Part shown: positions 44,967 to 58,649 of the stretch, piece after piece
Layout of the letters: each line of letters starts with the position of its first letter
Position numbering within the stretch: position 1 is the first letter of the stretch
NCBI GenBank assembly: GCA_903858185.1
Contig: CAIOHT010000012.1
Span: 1-64,000, forward strand
From: an uncultured Caulobacterales bacterium
Lineage (GTDB): Bacteria; Pseudomonadota; Alphaproteobacteria; Caulobacterales; Caulobacteraceae
Reading direction: 5' to 3'
Length of the DNA stretch: 64,000 bases
Translations under genes and position numbers: made by a program
The notes under the pieces: generated by a model
Database searches by the model: none
The model's input: the letters and a program-made list of their open reading frames with translations, nothing else
Told to the model about the DNA's origin: nothing

Positions 44967-46915
44967 TAGGGAATATCTTCCGGAATCCTCGTCGCCGGCC
45001 CCCTGGGCTCGGGCGGTGGCGACGGACGATCCTGGTCGCCGCCACCCATGCCGAGCGTAGACAGGATATCGCCGATCGCGTCGCGCGGCGCCTCGACCTC
45101 GACCACGCCGCCCGGGATCGCCTGGGCCTTCAGCCGCGGCAGGGCCTGGGCCATGAAGCTGCGCCAGATGGTGGCGGGGGCGCCGCCGCCGGTGACGCCC
45201 TTCATCGAGGTGTTGTCGTCCTTGCCGGTCCAGACGGCCGTGACGAAGCCGCCCGTGTAGCCGACGAACCAGGCGTCGCGATAATCGCTGGTCGTGCCGG
45301 TCTTGCCGGCGATGTCGTAGCCGGAAACCTTCGCGCGCTTGCCGGTCCCGCTGGTCACCACCTCGCGCATCATCTGGTTCATGTACTGCAGCGACGGTGA
45401 GCCGATCACCGAGCGGCGCGGCCGCTTCTCCAGATTGCGGTCATAGAGCACCCGGCCTGTGGCCGTGCGGATGCGCTGGATGCCGTAGCCCTTGGCGAAG
45501 AAGCCGCCGTTCGAGAAGGCCGCGTAGGACTGCGCCATCTCCAGCGGGTTGACCTCGACGGCGCCGAGCGCCATCGACGGCGCCAGCTGGATCTTGCTGG
45601 TGATCCCCAGCCGGCGGGCGACGGCGGCGACGTTGCCTGCGCCGACCTCGTTGGCCAGGCGCGCCGCGACGGTGTTGACCGACTGGGCCAGGGCCGTCTG
45701 CAGGGTGATCGAGCCGAGGTATTTGCCGGTGTAGTTGCGCGGCTCCCAGCCGCCGATGCGGACCGGCTCGTCGACGACGACCACGGCCGGGGTCCGCCCG
45801 GCCTCCATTGCCGCCAGATAGACGAACGGCTTGAAGGCCGATCCCGCCTGGCGACGGGCGCTGGTGGCGCGGTCGAACTGGCTTTCGTTGTAGTCCGCCC
45901 CGCCGACGTAGGCGCGGATTCGGCCCTCGCCGTCGATCGCGACAAGCGCGGCCTGCTGGACGCCCTGCCCCCTGGCGCCCGCGACACCGCTGCGGACGGC
46001 GGATTCGGCGGCGGCCTGGATCGGCAGGTCCAGCGTGGTCTCGACGATCAGGTCCTCGGTCGGCTCACCGACCAGGGCGCGGACCTGGGCGTCGACCCAG
46101 TCGGTGAAATACTGCGCCCGCTGGTTGGCCAGCACGGCGGAGACCCGAACCGGACTGCGGAAGGCCTCCGCCCGTTCCTCGCTGGTGATCGCGCGAGTGT
46201 TGACCATCTCGTCGAGCACGATTGTGGCGCGGCGTGCGGCGCGGTCGGTCGCCGATACCGGGCTGTAGCGCGACGGCCCCTTCATCATCCCGGCCAGCAA
46301 GGCCGCCTCGCCGAGCGTCAGCCGTGACGCCGGCTTGTTGAAGTAACGCTGGGCGGCCGCCTCGATGCCATAGGCGCCGGCGCCGAAATAGACCCGGTTC
46401 AGATAGAGGGCCAGGATCTCCTTCTTGGTGAACTTCATCTCCAGCCAGAGCGCCAGGATCAGTTCCTGGGCCTTGCGGCGCGGCGTCTGGTCGAGCGTCA
46501 GGAACAGGTTCCGCGCCAGCTGCTGGGTGATCGTCGAGCCGCCGGCGGCGAAGCACCAGCAGCCGATGTTCTTGACCACCGCGCGGCCGATCCCGATCGG
46601 GTCAAAGCCGGGGTGATAGTAGAAGCGCCGGTCCTCGATGGCCATGAACGCCTTCGGGACATAGTCGGGCAGCTTCTCCAGATCGACGGGCGGCGCGTAC
46701 TGGCTGCCGCGCACCGCGATCAGGGCGCCGGACCGGTCCAGATAGGAGATCGACGGCTGCCGCGTGACGGTGTTCAGCCTGGACACGTCGGGCAGATCGG
46801 TGGCGAACACCGCGAAGAAGGCGACCAGGAAGATCAGTCCCCACACGCCGACCACCGCTCCCCAATAGAGGAAGGCCTGTAGGGGTGTCCGTTTGACGCC
46901 CTGCTGGTTCGCCAT
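44963..46915 (-). CDS. mrcA: Penicillin-binding protein 1A (bifunctional glycosyltransferase/transpeptidase)
   Basis: The 650-residue protein has an N-terminal membrane helix (about 17-40), then the GT51 domain with EDRRFYYHPGFDPIGIGRA and GGSTITQQLARNLFL, and KKEILALYLNRVYFGAGAYGI. The transpeptidase has SxxK in GSAFKPFVYLA, SxN in QSVNTVAARL, and KTG in GKTGTTSDYRDAWF. It builds and cross-links peptidoglycan. I chose ATG 46915 (MANQQG); an earlier ATG at 46987 would extend the cytoplasmic leader by 24 residues. A proline-rich tail ends the protein. Divergent from recQ. Confidence 0.93.
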   Translation of the reverse strand: MANQQGVKRTPLQAFLYWGAVVGVWGLIFLVAFFAVFATDLPDVSRLNTVTRQPSISYLDRSGALIAVRGSQYAPPVDLEKLPDYVPKAFMAIEDRRFYYHPGFDPIGIGRAVVKNIGCWCFAAGGSTITQQLARNLFLTLDQTPRRKAQELILALWLEMKFTKKEILALYLNRVYFGAGAYGIEAAAQRYFNKPASRLTLGEAALLAGMMKGPSRYSPVSATDRAARRATIVLDEMVNTRAITSEERAEAFRSPVRVSAVLANQRAQYFTDWVDAQVRALVGEPTEDLIVETTLDLPIQAAAESAVRSGVAGARGQGVQQAALVAIDGEGRIRAYVGGADYNESQFDRATSARRQAGSAFKPFVYLAAMEAGRTPAVVVVDEPVRIGGWEPRNYTGKYLGSITLQTALAQSVNTVAARLANEVGAGNVAAVARRLGITSKIQLAPSMALGAVEVNPLEMAQSYAAFSNGGFFAKGYGIQRIRTATGRVLYDRNLEKRPRRSVIGSPSLQYMNQMMREVVTSGTGKRAKVSGYDIAGKTGTTSDYRDAWFVGYTGGFVTAVWTGKDDNTSMKGVTGGGAPATIWRSFMAQALPRLKAQAIPGGVVEVEAPRDAIGDILSTLGMGGGDQDRPSPPPEPRGPATRIPEDIPY

Positions 46916-47083
46916 GTCGCTGTCGCTGTTCCGGAAAATGCCGCCGTCGCTTCCGTCGAAGCGCCGTAATCCTGATGCCTTGATCATGGTTGATGGGCAA
47001 TGAACACGCCCTTTTCGCGGCGTGTCCATGCAGAAACGGCGCAGGGGGTTAGCAAGCCCCCGCCCGGAGGCCATAAGCGGGCC

Positions 47084-51351
<4,268 letters not shown>

Positions 51352-52497
51352 TCAGCAGTCCAGAACGGTCAGGCCGGAGGCTTCCACGCGGATGCCGAGG
51401 GCCTGACCCTTGAAGGGGTCGAACAGCTGCTCGTCCGTCCCTGTCAGGAATGCCTGGAGGCCGAGCGCCGCGATTTCATCCGCCAGCGCGGCCCGCCGGA
51501 GCGGGTCGAGATGAGCGGCGACTTCGTCCAGCAATAATACAGGAGCCGGCGCTGATTCTGCAGCGGAAAGTCGCGCCGCCTGGGCCAGAACCAGGTTCAG
51601 AATCAAGGCTTTCTGCTCTCCGGTCGAACATTCGGCGGCAGGCCGGTCCTTTTCGGCGTGGATCACCGCCAGATCGCCCCGGTGCGGGCCGGTCAGCGCC
51701 CGTCCGGCGGCCGAATCGCGGCTCCGCGCACCGGCCAGGGCGGCGGCGAGCCGGGTCTCGATATCGGCCGTTTCGGCCCCTTCGGCGGCCAGCTTCTCCC
51801 ACTCGCCGGTGAGGCTCAGCCGGGCCTGCGGGAAGGGTCGCTCGCCGCGGCTGTCGATCTCGGTCTGCAGGGCGGCGAGCGTTCGCGCCCGGGCGTCGGC
51901 CATCAGGGCGCCGGCCTCCGCCATCCGCGCCTCCAGCGCCGATAGCCACACAGGATCGGGCCGCTGGGCCTCGTCGGTCAGCAGACGCATCCGCTCGCGC
52001 AGCGCCTTGTCATAGGCCCCGGCATGGGCGGCGTGTGCGGGCTCGGCGGCGAACACCAGCCGGTCGAAGAACCGGCGACGGTCGCCGGCGGCCTCGAGGA
52101 ACAGCCGGTCCTGGGCCGGAGTCAGCCAGATCGGCCGGATGTGGTCGGCCATGCGCCCCGGCGGCACGGTCTCGCCCTCCAGCCGCACGATACGTCGCGC
52201 CGAGCCGGGGGCGTCGACGCCGGTGCCCAACTGGACCGGGTCCTCGCCCGTGTCGATCAGCGCGGACACCGCCCAGGCCCGCCCGACGGCCTCGCCCGGC
52301 ATCCGCCGCCCGACCTCCGCCAGGCTCGACCCGCGCAGACCCCGCCCTGGCGACAACAGGCTGATCGCCTCCAGCAGATTGGTCTTCCCCGCCCCGTTCG
52401 GCCCGAACAGGAACACGGTCCGCCCCGCCGCGCGCAGTTCCGCCCGCCCGTAGGAGCGGAAGTCGGTCAGGGTCAGGGCGGTGAGGGCCGAGTGCAT
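51352..52497 (-). CDS. recF: DNA replication and repair protein RecF
   Basis: The 381-residue SMC-like ATPase begins [52 protein letters not shown] (the segment shown by its Walker [10 protein letters not shown]). The signature [10 protein letters not shown] and Walker [20 protein letters not shown] follow near the end. RecF loads RecA at gaps together with RecO and RecR. ATG 52497 is chosen; the frame continues upstream into a repeat-bearing intergenic region without similarity. Couples to gyrB. Confidence 0.94.
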   Translation of the reverse strand: MHSALTALTLTDFRSYGRAELRAAGRTVFLFGPNGAGKTNLLEAISLLSPGRGLRGSSLAEVGRRMPGEAVGRAWAVSALIDTGEDPVQLGTGVDAPGSARRIVRLEGETVPPGRMADHIRPIWLTPAQDRLFLEAAGDRRRFFDRLVFAAEPAHAAHAGAYDKALRERMRLLTDEAQRPDPVWLSALEARMAEAGALMADARARTLAALQTEIDSRGERPFPQARLSLTGEWEKLAAEGAETADIETRLAAALAGARSRDSAAGRALTGPHRGDLAVIHAEKDRPAAECSTGEQKALILNLVLAQAARLSAAESAPAPVLLLDEVAAHLDPLRRAALADEIAALGLQAFLTGTDEQLFDPFKGQALGIRVEASGLTVLDC

Positions 52498-52832
52498 TGT
52501 GTTCCGTTTAGCCTGCGCCGGGCCAGGGAGGAACGGTGACTGCGCCCGTGTCTTTCCTCTCCCACTTGGGAGAGGGGGACCATGCGGAGCATGGTGGAGA
52601 GGGAGGCGTCGGTGGTGGCGGAAGGTATCCCACACTGCTCCAAATCAAACTCATGACATTTGCCCTTTGGCCTTGATGGAATGATGCGCTCCGGACGGTC
52701 GTCCTGGTCAAGGACGGGCCCTGCGGGCCCGCCGCTGCGCGGCCACCGAAGGCGGTCCTTGAGCAGGCCGTCCGCCGGAGCAAAACTGGCCTTCAAGACA
52801 TCAGGGCAGGTCTGCCGTGAGGAAGCGCTCGC
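52498..52832. other. Intergenic region upstream of recF with repeat
   Basis: This 335-base gap contains no credible gene. Open frames on both strands (for example 52473-52796 minus) are low-complexity shadows of repeat DNA. It holds the CTCTCCCA/ACCATGC repeat module at 52557-52604, a GGGCCC-TGC-GGGCCC hairpin near 52719-52733, and otherwise ordinary DNA. The recF promoter is presumably here but I cannot identify it. Confidence 0.6.
52557..52604. repeat. CTCTCC...GGGGACC repeat module, copy 1
   Basis: CTCTCCCA-CT-TGGGAGAG (52557-52574) is a perfect eight-base-arm hairpin; GGGGACC follows, then ACCATGC-GGA-GCATGGT (52579-52595) and GGAGAGGG. The same plan recurs at 54914-54966 and, inverted, 55024-55076. 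Confidence 0.75.
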
Positions 52833-53144
52833 CTACCGCGCCCCCAGCCGGGCCAGCACGTCCTTGGGAATCCCGTAAATCTCGATCACCGGCTTCTGGT
52901 CGCGTTGGCCGCAGATCTCGCGCTGGACGAACAGGCTCCAGACCGCGTCGGCGGCGGCCTTCAGGGCAGCGGGACGGTCTTCAGCGGACGCCTCGCGCAA
53001 GGCCGCCAGCGTCGTCTCGACCCGCTTCCCGGCCCGCCCGAGCGAGGCGGCTTTCTCGGCCATCAGCTCGGTCTGCAGCCCGGCGTCGAAGACGTCGACG
53101 CTCGAGGCTGTAGTCGCCAGGGTCTGGGGCAGGCGCAGGGACAT
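52833..53144 (-). CDS. Conserved hypothetical small protein
   Basis: The 103-residue protein is predicted helical: SSVDVFDAGLQTELMAEKAASLG, RAGKRVETTLAALREA, then ADAVWSLFVQREICGQRD and a final YGIPKDVLARLG. The last elements recur in small alphaproteobacterial proteins I have seen near recF, possibly the DUF6665 family, but I am unsure. Composition and codon pattern match the neighbours. No catalytic residues are evident. It sits between the recF repeat region and a divergent GNAT gene. Confidence 0.65.
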   Translation of the reverse strand: MSLRLPQTLATTASSVDVFDAGLQTELMAEKAASLGRAGKRVETTLAALREASAEDRPAALKAAADAVWSLFVQREICGQRDQKPVIEIYGIPKDVLARLGAR

Positions 53145-53190
53145 GGACGCAATCTAGCGCTGGCTGGCGCGAATGCGTAGCCTCCCGGCC

Positions 53191-53673
53191 ATGACGTCCG
53201 CGCCCGACATTCTCATCCGACAGGCCCGCCCGGACGACGCGGCGGCGTGTCAGGCGATCCTGCGCGACACCTTCGAGAGCACCTGGCTGCCCGAGCTGAC
53301 CGCTGAGGCTGCGGGGGCGTTTCGGAGCGAGGACCGGCCGGCCGCCTATGTCGGCGAGCGGGGGTTGCTGTTCCACGTGGCGGAGGTCGGTGGCCAGGTG
53401 GTCGGGTTCATCGACTGGAACGGCGACTTCATCAACGCCCTGCATGTGCGGGCGAGCCACGCGCGGACGGGCGTCGGCGGGCGGCTGATGGATCGGGCGG
53501 AAGCGGCGATCGCCGAGGCGGGGTTCCCGGCGGCGCGGCTGGAGACAGACACCTTCAACCAGCGCAGCCAGGCCTTCTACGCCGCGCGCGGCTACCGCGA
53601 GGCCGACCGCTATCCCGACGAGGAGTGGAACAGCGGTCTGACGACGGTCCTGCTGGTGAAGGGGCTGGGCTGA
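53191..53673 (+). CDS. GNAT family N-acetyltransferase
   Basis: The 160-residue product has the GNAT core: ILIRQARPDDAAACQAILRDTFES at the N-terminus, VVGFIDWNGDFINALHVRASHARTGVGGRLMD (the acetyl-CoA signature R-x-x-G-V/I-G), and a C-terminal NQRSQAFYAARGYREADR. It likely acetylates a small amine or protein; substrate unknown. ATG 53191 is chosen over a GTG-like frame extension. The gene is convergent with dnaN, 6 bases apart. Confidence 0.88.
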   Translation: MTSAPDILIRQARPDDAAACQAILRDTFESTWLPELTAEAAGAFRSEDRPAAYVGERGLLFHVAEVGGQVVGFIDWNGDFINALHVRASHARTGVGGRLMDRAEAAIAEAGFPAARLETDTFNQRSQAFYAARGYREADRYPDEEWNSGLTTVLLVKGLG

Positions 53674-53679
53674 GCGCCC

Positions 53680-54798
53680 CTAAACCCGCAGCGGCATCAG
53701 CACGTACTTCACGCCCGCATCCGTCGGATCCAGCACCAGCGTCGGGCTGGCCGGATCCGCAAACCGGAACTCGGCCGTCTCGCCGCCGATCTGGCCGGTG
53801 ACGTCGAGCAGGTAGCGGGCGTTGAAGCCGATCTCGAAGCTCTCACCGTCGTAGTCGACCTCGACCTCTTCGACCGCCTGGCCGGCTTCCATGTTGCGCA
53901 CGGTCAGGGTGACCTTGCCCGGCTCGATGGCCAGTTTCACCGAGCGGCTCTTTTCCGCCGAGATGGTCGCCACCCGGTCGACGGCCTTCGCGAACAGGGC
54001 ATTGTCGACGATCATGACCTTCTGGTTGTCGCGCGGGATAACCCGCATGTAGTCCGGGAACGAGCCGTCGATGACCTTGGAGGTCAGGGCGGCCTGGCCA
54101 AACTCGAACCGCACCTTCTGGGCGCTGACCTGGAAGTCGACGCTCTCGCCGGCGTCGTCGAGCAGGCGGCGGGCCTCGTTGATGGTCTTGCGCGGGATGA
54201 TCACGCCCGGCTGGCCGGCCGCGCCCTCGGGGGCCGGCATCTCGGCCAGGGCCAGGCGGTGGCCGTCGGTCGCCACGCAGCGCAGCATCGGCTGGCCGTT
54301 CTCGACCACGGTGTGCACGTACAGGCCGTTCAGATAGTAGCGCGTCTCCTCGGTGGAGATGGCGAAGCGGGTCTTGTCGATCAGCCGGATCAGGTCGCCG
54401 GCGTCCACCGGGATGCGGTTCGACAGGCCGTCGGAGCTCATCACCGGGAAGTCGCCAGCCGGCAGGACCGGCAGGTTGAACTTCGAACGGCCGGCCGCGA
54501 CCTGCAGCCGGGGATCATCGCCTGACAGAGTCAGAGAAACGTCGGCGCCTTCCGGCAGCTTGCGGACGATCTCGTACAGGGTGTGGGCGGGCGCGGTGAT
54601 CTGGCCCGGGATGTCGACCTGGGCCGCGCCGCCGTCGATGATTTCCATGTCCAGATCGGTCGCCGAGAAGCCGACCCGCTCGCGCTCGGCGGTCAGCAGT
54701 ACGTTCGACAGGATCGGGATGGTGTTGCGCCGCTCGACGACGCTCTGCACGTGGCCAAGAGCCTTCAGCAGCGCCGCCCGCTCGATCGTAAGCTTCAT
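53680..54798 (-). CDS. dnaN: DNA polymerase III beta subunit (sliding clamp)
   Basis: The 372-residue protein has the standard three-domain clamp length. It begins MKLTIERAALLKALGHVQSVVERRNTIPILSNVLL, with LSGDDPRLQVAAGRSKFNLPVLPAGDFP in the second domain and the C-terminal YVLMPLRV typical of DnaN. It tethers polymerases and many repair proteins to DNA. It is separated from the gyrB-recF pair by two genes and from grpE by a repeat-bearing gap. Confidence 0.96.
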   Translation of the reverse strand: MKLTIERAALLKALGHVQSVVERRNTIPILSNVLLTAERERVGFSATDLDMEIIDGGAAQVDIPGQITAPAHTLYEIVRKLPEGADVSLTLSGDDPRLQVAAGRSKFNLPVLPAGDFPVMSSDGLSNRIPVDAGDLIRLIDKTRFAISTEETRYYLNGLYVHTVVENGQPMLRCVATDGHRLALAEMPAPEGAAGQPGVIIPRKTINEARRLLDDAGESVDFQVSAQKVRFEFGQAALTSKVIDGSFPDYMRVIPRDNQKVMIVDNALFAKAVDRVATISAEKSRSVKLAIEPGKVTLTVRNMEAGQAVEEVEVDYDGESFEIGFNARYLLDVTGQIGGETAEFRFADPASPTLVLDPTDAGVKYVLMPLRV

Positions 54799-54913
54799 GT
54801 CTCGTCCGAAGTCCGGAATGGGCAGGCGAATCGTCGAGTCCCTCGCCGCTTCGCCTGTCAGGGGACTATGGACATTAGCGGAAAAGGCGCGCCAAGGAAG
54901 GGGGTCGGGGAAC

Positions 54914-55076
54914 CAATCCTCTCCGCGAAGCGGGGAGGGGGACCGCTCGAAGAGCGGTGGAGGGGCAGCGCGAAAGCAAGCGGTCCCGTCCCGAAATCAG
55001 GTCCTTCCGGTTAGCCCGGCTCAGCCCCTCCACCATCCTTCGGATGGTCCCCCTCCCCGCTTCGCGGAGAGGATTG
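54914..55076. repeat. Inverted pair of CTCTCC/GGGGACC repeat modules
   Basis: A 53-base module at 54914-54966 (CAATCCTCTCCGCGAAGCGG at its left end, then GGGGGACC and the hairpin ACCGCTC-GAA-GAGCGGT) recurs as an imperfect inverted copy at 55024-55076. The intervening 57 bases are unremarkable. It fills most of the dnaN-grpE gap, where it may end the grpE transcript. Confidence 0.82.
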
Positions 55077-55081
55077 TCGGG

Positions 55082-55702
55082 CTAGGCCTTCGTATCCACA
55101 GAACCGCCCGCATCCGCGCCATCGGCGTCGGCATAGGGGTTGGCGGCCGGGGCCGCGCCGGCGTCCGCGGCGCCGGTCTTCGAGGCGACCACGACCATCG
55201 CCGGGCGCACGATGCGGCCGTGCAATTCGTAGCCGGCCTGCAGGGTCTTGATGATCGCGCCGGGGGCCACGCCGTCGCCGGGCTGTTCCATCATCGCCTG
55301 GTGCAGGTGCGGGTCGAACTTTCCGCCACGCTCGGGGGCCAGCTTCTTCAGGCCGTTGCGCTCGAACGCCGAGGCCAGTTCCTTTTCGGTCATCTCGACG
55401 CCGACGACGAAGTTCTTGACCACCTGGTCGTTGAAGTCGCGCGGCGCGTGGGTCGTGGCGGCCGACAGGTGGTCGGCGACCGCGAACAGGTCGCGCGCGA
55501 ACTTCTGGATCGCATAGGCGCGGGCGTCGTTCGACTCGCGCTCGGCGCGGCGCCGGGTGTTGTCGGCCTCTGCGGCGTAGCGGAGGATCTGGTCCTTCAG
55601 CGCCGCGATCTCGACCTTCATCGCCTCGACGTCGGCTTCGGCGGCTTCCTCGGCGGTCTCGATCTCGGGATCGTGGCCGTTGGCGGCGGTTTCGTCAGTC
55701 AT
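55082..55702 (-). CDS. grpE: Nucleotide exchange factor GrpE
   Basis: The 206-residue protein has a long helix (about 30-90, with KDQILRYAAEADNTRRRAERESND) and the beta-domain FVVGVEMTEKELASAFERNGLKKLAPERGGKFDPHLHQAM (quoted as its start) ending GYELHGRIVRPAMVVVASK. It releases ADP from DnaK in the heat-shock chaperone cycle. It follows hrcA with 6 bases between, the classical hrcA-grpE pair; dnaK is not in the window. Confidence 0.94.
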   Translation of the reverse strand: MTDETAANGHDPEIETAEEAAEADVEAMKVEIAALKDQILRYAAEADNTRRRAERESNDARAYAIQKFARDLFAVADHLSAATTHAPRDFNDQVVKNFVVGVEMTEKELASAFERNGLKKLAPERGGKFDPHLHQAMMEQPGDGVAPGAIIKTLQAGYELHGRIVRPAMVVVASKTGAADAGAAPAANPYADADGADAGGSVDTKA

Positions 55703-55708
55703 ACTCGT

Positions 55709-56785
55709 CTATCCGTCCAGCATTCGGCCCAGGACCCGCGCGGTGTAGTCCACCAGCGGGATGATCCGGGCATAGTTGAGGCGGGCCGGCCCGATCACGC
55801 CGATCGCGCCCAGCACCTTCTGTCGGCCCGTCATATAGGGCGCCGCGATCACGGCGGAACCCGAAAGCGAGAAAAGACGCGTTTCGGCGCCGATGAAAAT
55901 CCGCACGCCCTGGGCGTCGCGGACCCCGTCGAGCAGGCCGATCAGCTGTTCCTTCTGCTCCAGATCGTCGAACAGCCGCTGCACCTTGGCCAGATCGCCG
56001 GCCGTGGCCGGATCGTTCAGCAGGTTGGCCCGGCCCCGGACGATCAAGGCCCGGTCGGCGCCCTCGCCGCCGCCCCAGGCTGCCAGACCGTCCTCGACCA
56101 GCCGGGCGGCGGTCTGGTCCAGTTCAGTGCGGGCGCGGTCCAGTTCGGTGCGGATCTCGGCCTGGGCCTGGACCAGCGTCCGGCCCTTCAGCCGCGAGGC
56201 GAGGAAGTTGGACGCCTCCTGCAGCGCCGAGGGCGTCAGGCCGGGCGACAGTCGCATGAGGCGGTTCTCGACCTGGCCGTCCTCAAACACCATCACCGCC
56301 AGGGCGCGGTCCGCGTCCAGGGCGACGAACTCGACATGCTTGACCCCGGCGTCGCGCGAGGGGCTGACGACCATGCCGGCCCCGCCGGCCAGGCCCGACA
56401 GGATCGAGCTGGCCTCGTTGAGGGCGTCGTCGAAGTTGCGCCCGTGGGCGGACAGGCGGGCGTCGATCTCGCGCCGCTCTGCCTCGCCGACATCGCCGAC
56501 CTCGAGCAGGCCGTCGACGAACAGCCGCAGGCCGGCGTGCGTCGGCATGCGCCCGGCGCTCGTGTGCGGCGAGTCCAGCAGGCCCAGCATCGCCAGGTCC
56601 TGCATGGTGTTGCGGATCGAGGCCGGCGACAGCTGGACCCCGCCCTTCGACAGGGTGCGCGAGCCGACCGGGTCGCCGGTCTCCAGATAGCTCTCCACAA
56701 TCCGCCGGAAGATGTCCCGCGCGCGGTCATCCAGATCGGTCAGGCTGGCGGTGCGGGAGGGGCCGCTGGTGAAGATCGGGGTCAT
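55709..56785 (-). CDS. hrcA: Heat-inducible transcription repressor HrcA
   Basis: The 358-residue repressor starts with a winged-helix: [29 protein letters not shown] and [42 protein letters not shown] (start of that segment). GAF-like domain and C-terminal [25 protein letters not shown] complete it. HrcA binds CIRCE operators upstream of groESL and relatives; I see no CIRCE in this window. It is divergent from rph with a 95-base gap. Confidence 0.95.
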   Translation of the reverse strand: MTPIFTSGPSRTASLTDLDDRARDIFRRIVESYLETGDPVGSRTLSKGGVQLSPASIRNTMQDLAMLGLLDSPHTSAGRMPTHAGLRLFVDGLLEVGDVGEAERREIDARLSAHGRNFDDALNEASSILSGLAGGAGMVVSPSRDAGVKHVEFVALDADRALAVMVFEDGQVENRLMRLSPGLTPSALQEASNFLASRLKGRTLVQAQAEIRTELDRARTELDQTAARLVEDGLAAWGGGEGADRALIVRGRANLLNDPATAGDLAKVQRLFDDLEQKEQLIGLLDGVRDAQGVRIFIGAETRLFSLSGSAVIAAPYMTGRQKVLGAIGVIGPARLNYARIIPLVDYTARVLGRMLDG

Positions 56786-56880
56786 GGGTCCTGGCGCAGG
56801 CCGGTGGACGACCTGTCGGCCAATAGGATAAGCGGCGCCTGCCTGCGCGCAACCCGTGCGCCGATCCTGGGGACAAGACC

Positions 56881-57594
56881 ATGCGACCTTCCGAGCGCGC
56901 GCCCGACCAGATGCGCACCGTGACTCTGGAAACCGGCGTCAACCGCTATGCCGAGGGGTCCTGCCTTGTGACCTTCGGCCACACCAAGGTGCTGGTGACC
57001 GCCAGCGTCGACGAGGGCGTCCCGGGCTGGATGCGCGGCAAGGGCGCCGGCTGGGTCACGGCCGAGTACGGCATGCTGCCCAGGGCCACCCACACCCGCG
57101 GTCGCCGCGAAGCCGCCCAGGGCAAGCAGTCCGGGCGCACCCAGGAGATCCAGCGGCTGATCGGCCGGTCCCTGCGCGCCGTGGTCGACATGAAGGCGCT
57201 CGGCGAGCGGCAGATCCAGATCGACTGCGATGTGGTCCAGGCCGACGGCGGCACCCGCACCGCGGCGATCACCGGCGCCTGGGTCGCGCTGCGGCTGGCG
57301 ACCCGCTACCTGCTGGACGAGGGAGTCATCAAGACCGACCCGATCCTCGACCAGGTGGCGGCAGTGTCCTGTGGCGTGCACCAGAACCTCGCCGTGCTCG
57401 ACCTGGATTACGAGGAAGACTCCTCGGCCGAGGCCGATTCCAACTTCGTCCTGACGGGCAACGGCGACATCGTCGAAATCCAGGCCACCGGCGAAAAGCG
57501 CGGCTTCACCCGCGCCGAGTTCGAGGCGCTGTTCGGCCTGGCCGAAAAGGGCATCGGAGAGCTGTTCGCGCTGCAGAGGGCCGCGGTGGGCTAG
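56881..57594 (+). CDS. rph: Ribonuclease PH
   Basis: The 237-residue exoribonuclease begins [20 protein letters not shown] and has [40 protein letters not shown], the catalytic [21 protein letters not shown], and [18 protein letters not shown] with the catalytic Asp residues. It trims the 3' ends of tRNA precursors with phosphate. The final segment [21 protein letters not shown] is complete. ATG 56881. The 3' end abuts a paired-hairpin repeat. Confidence 0.95.
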   Translation: MRPSERAPDQMRTVTLETGVNRYAEGSCLVTFGHTKVLVTASVDEGVPGWMRGKGAGWVTAEYGMLPRATHTRGRREAAQGKQSGRTQEIQRLIGRSLRAVVDMKALGERQIQIDCDVVQADGGTRTAAITGAWVALRLATRYLLDEGVIKTDPILDQVAAVSCGVHQNLAVLDLDYEEDSSAEADSNFVLTGNGDIVEIQATGEKRGFTRAEFEALFGLAEKGIGELFALQRAAVG

Positions 57595-57600
57595 GCGCCA

Positions 57601-57677
57601 GGGGACATGTACCGCAGGTACGTGTCCCCCAGTCGAGCGGCTGGTTTAGGGGACACGTACCTGCGGTACATGTCCCC
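57601..57677. repeat. Paired inverted hairpins, GGGGACATGTACC family, copy 2
   Basis: Unit A (57601-57629) is GGGGACATGTACC-GCA-GGTACGTGTCCCC and unit B (57649-57677) is GGGGACACGTACC-TGC-GGTACATGTCCCC, which is identical to unit B of copy 1. Units are 19 bases apart, against 24 in copy 1. It lies between the convergent ends of rph (57594) and the XRE gene (57679). Confidence 0.88.
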
Positions 57678-57678
57678 T

Positions 57679-57930
57679 CTAGGCCCCGCCGTAGGCGTCC
57701 TCGTCGTCCTCCAGCTCCATGCCGGGGCCCGGTTCGAAGATGACGATATCGCCCGGCTGGCACTGCAGCTCGCGGCAGAGGGCGTCGAGCGTGGAAAAGC
57801 GCAGGGCGCGGGCCTTGCCGGTCTTCAGAATCGACAGGTTGGCGATCGTCACGCCGACGCGGTCGGCCAGCTCGGTCAGCGACATCCGTCGCTCCTGCAG
57901 CATGCGGTCGAGAGTGCAGCGAATGGCCAT
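57679..57930 (-). CDS. XRE-family HTH regulator (YozG-like)
   Basis: The 83-residue protein is a single helix-turn-helix: LDRMLQERRMSLTELADRVGVTIANLSILKTGKARALRFSTLDALCRELQCQPGDI (the first 20 residues given and the tail), with a short acidic C-terminus. This YozG-type regulator pairs with a DUF2975 membrane protein encoded 14 bases upstream. Such pairs are thought to be autoregulatory; the operator is unproven. ATG near 57930; stop lies right beside the GGGGACATGTACC repeat. Confidence 0.88.
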   Translation of the reverse strand: MAIRCTLDRMLQERRMSLTELADRVGVTIANLSILKTGKARALRFSTLDALCRELQCQPGDIVIFEPGPGMELEDDEDAYGGA

Positions 57931-57944
57931 GGCGCCCGTCTGTC

Positions 57945-58481
57945 CTAGATCGTCAGTTCGGCTTCGTTGCGCAGGCGGGCGCCTTCACGAAACACCTCGG
58001 CCAGCACGAAGATCACCAGAACGGCGAACCAGGTGGTCAGGTTGAGCGTGCCTTCGACAGTCCGGACCTCTCCGGGCATCATCAGCGCCAGAACGGCCGC
58101 CAGGACGTAACGGCCGATCTCCAGCCCGCCGAAGATCAGCCCGACCAGACGCAGGCGCCGCACATTGTCCGGATGGAACGGGTCGCCCGCGGTCAGGGTG
58201 ACGAAGATGCGCCGCAGGATGTCGACGATGGCCAGCACCCCGCCCATGTAGGCGGCGCCGGCGACGAGCACGGTGGCGAAGGCCGGGCCGCGTTCGACCA
58301 GCCCGGCGAGTCGTTCACTGAACGGGACCCAGCCCGCCAGCAGGCCGGGATTGAAGCTGAACAGCAGGGAGACGAGCGCGAACAGCAGCGCGCCGCCGAT
58401 AAGCACCCACAACGCGTAGTGCACGACGTCGAGAATGGTCTTCAGGAAGCTCGAAACAGAGCCTGGTCCCAAGGCGCGCAT
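57945..58481 (-). CDS. DUF2975 membrane protein
   Basis: The 178-residue protein has four hydrophobic helices (VVHYALWVLIGGALLFALVS, FATVLVAGAAYMGGVLAIVD, LVGLIFGGLEIGRYVLAAVL, TTWFAVLVIFVLAEVF) and the DUF2975 signature GDPFHPDNVRRLRLVG. It is the usual partner of a small XRE regulator, which follows on the same strand. The signal they respond to is unknown; membrane-linked regulation of the XRE protein is a reasonable guess. Confidence 0.88.
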   Translation of the reverse strand: MRALGPGSVSSFLKTILDVVHYALWVLIGGALLFALVSLLFSFNPGLLAGWVPFSERLAGLVERGPAFATVLVAGAAYMGGVLAIVDILRRIFVTLTAGDPFHPDNVRRLRLVGLIFGGLEIGRYVLAAVLALMMPGEVRTVEGTLNLTTWFAVLVIFVLAEVFREGARLRNEAELTI

Positions 58482-58528
58482 GGCGCAGTCCCCCGTATGC
58501 TTTTTTCCGGTCCGAATGCCCGGATCCC

Positions 58529-58611
58529 GCCGGCCGCTTCAGCCCGGGCTCGCCTCGCCGGACGGATGCGCCAGGCATCGGTCGGGGGAGGCGAGCCGCG
58601 GAGCGGCCGGC
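58529..58611. repeat. Long interrupted inverted repeat
   Basis: GCCGGCCGCT (58529-58538) pairs with AGCGGCCGGC (58602-58611), and GGCTCGCCTC (58547-58556) with GAGGCGAGCC (58588-58597), enclosing a 31-base centre. It lies between the small ORF and the DUF2975 gene and could reduce read-through between them. Confidence 0.65.
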
Positions 58612-58649
58612 GAGGATGCCCTGATCGGGGCCCTCATAAAAGAGGCCGA

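Noticed and set aside
52473..52796. Minus-strand open frame upstream of recF
   Set aside because: Overlaps repeat DNA, has no domain and poor start; treated as intergenic.
55089..55098. Second DnaA-like box GTATCCACA in the grpE 3' end
   Set aside because: One mismatch to the consensus and inside coding sequence; likely chance.
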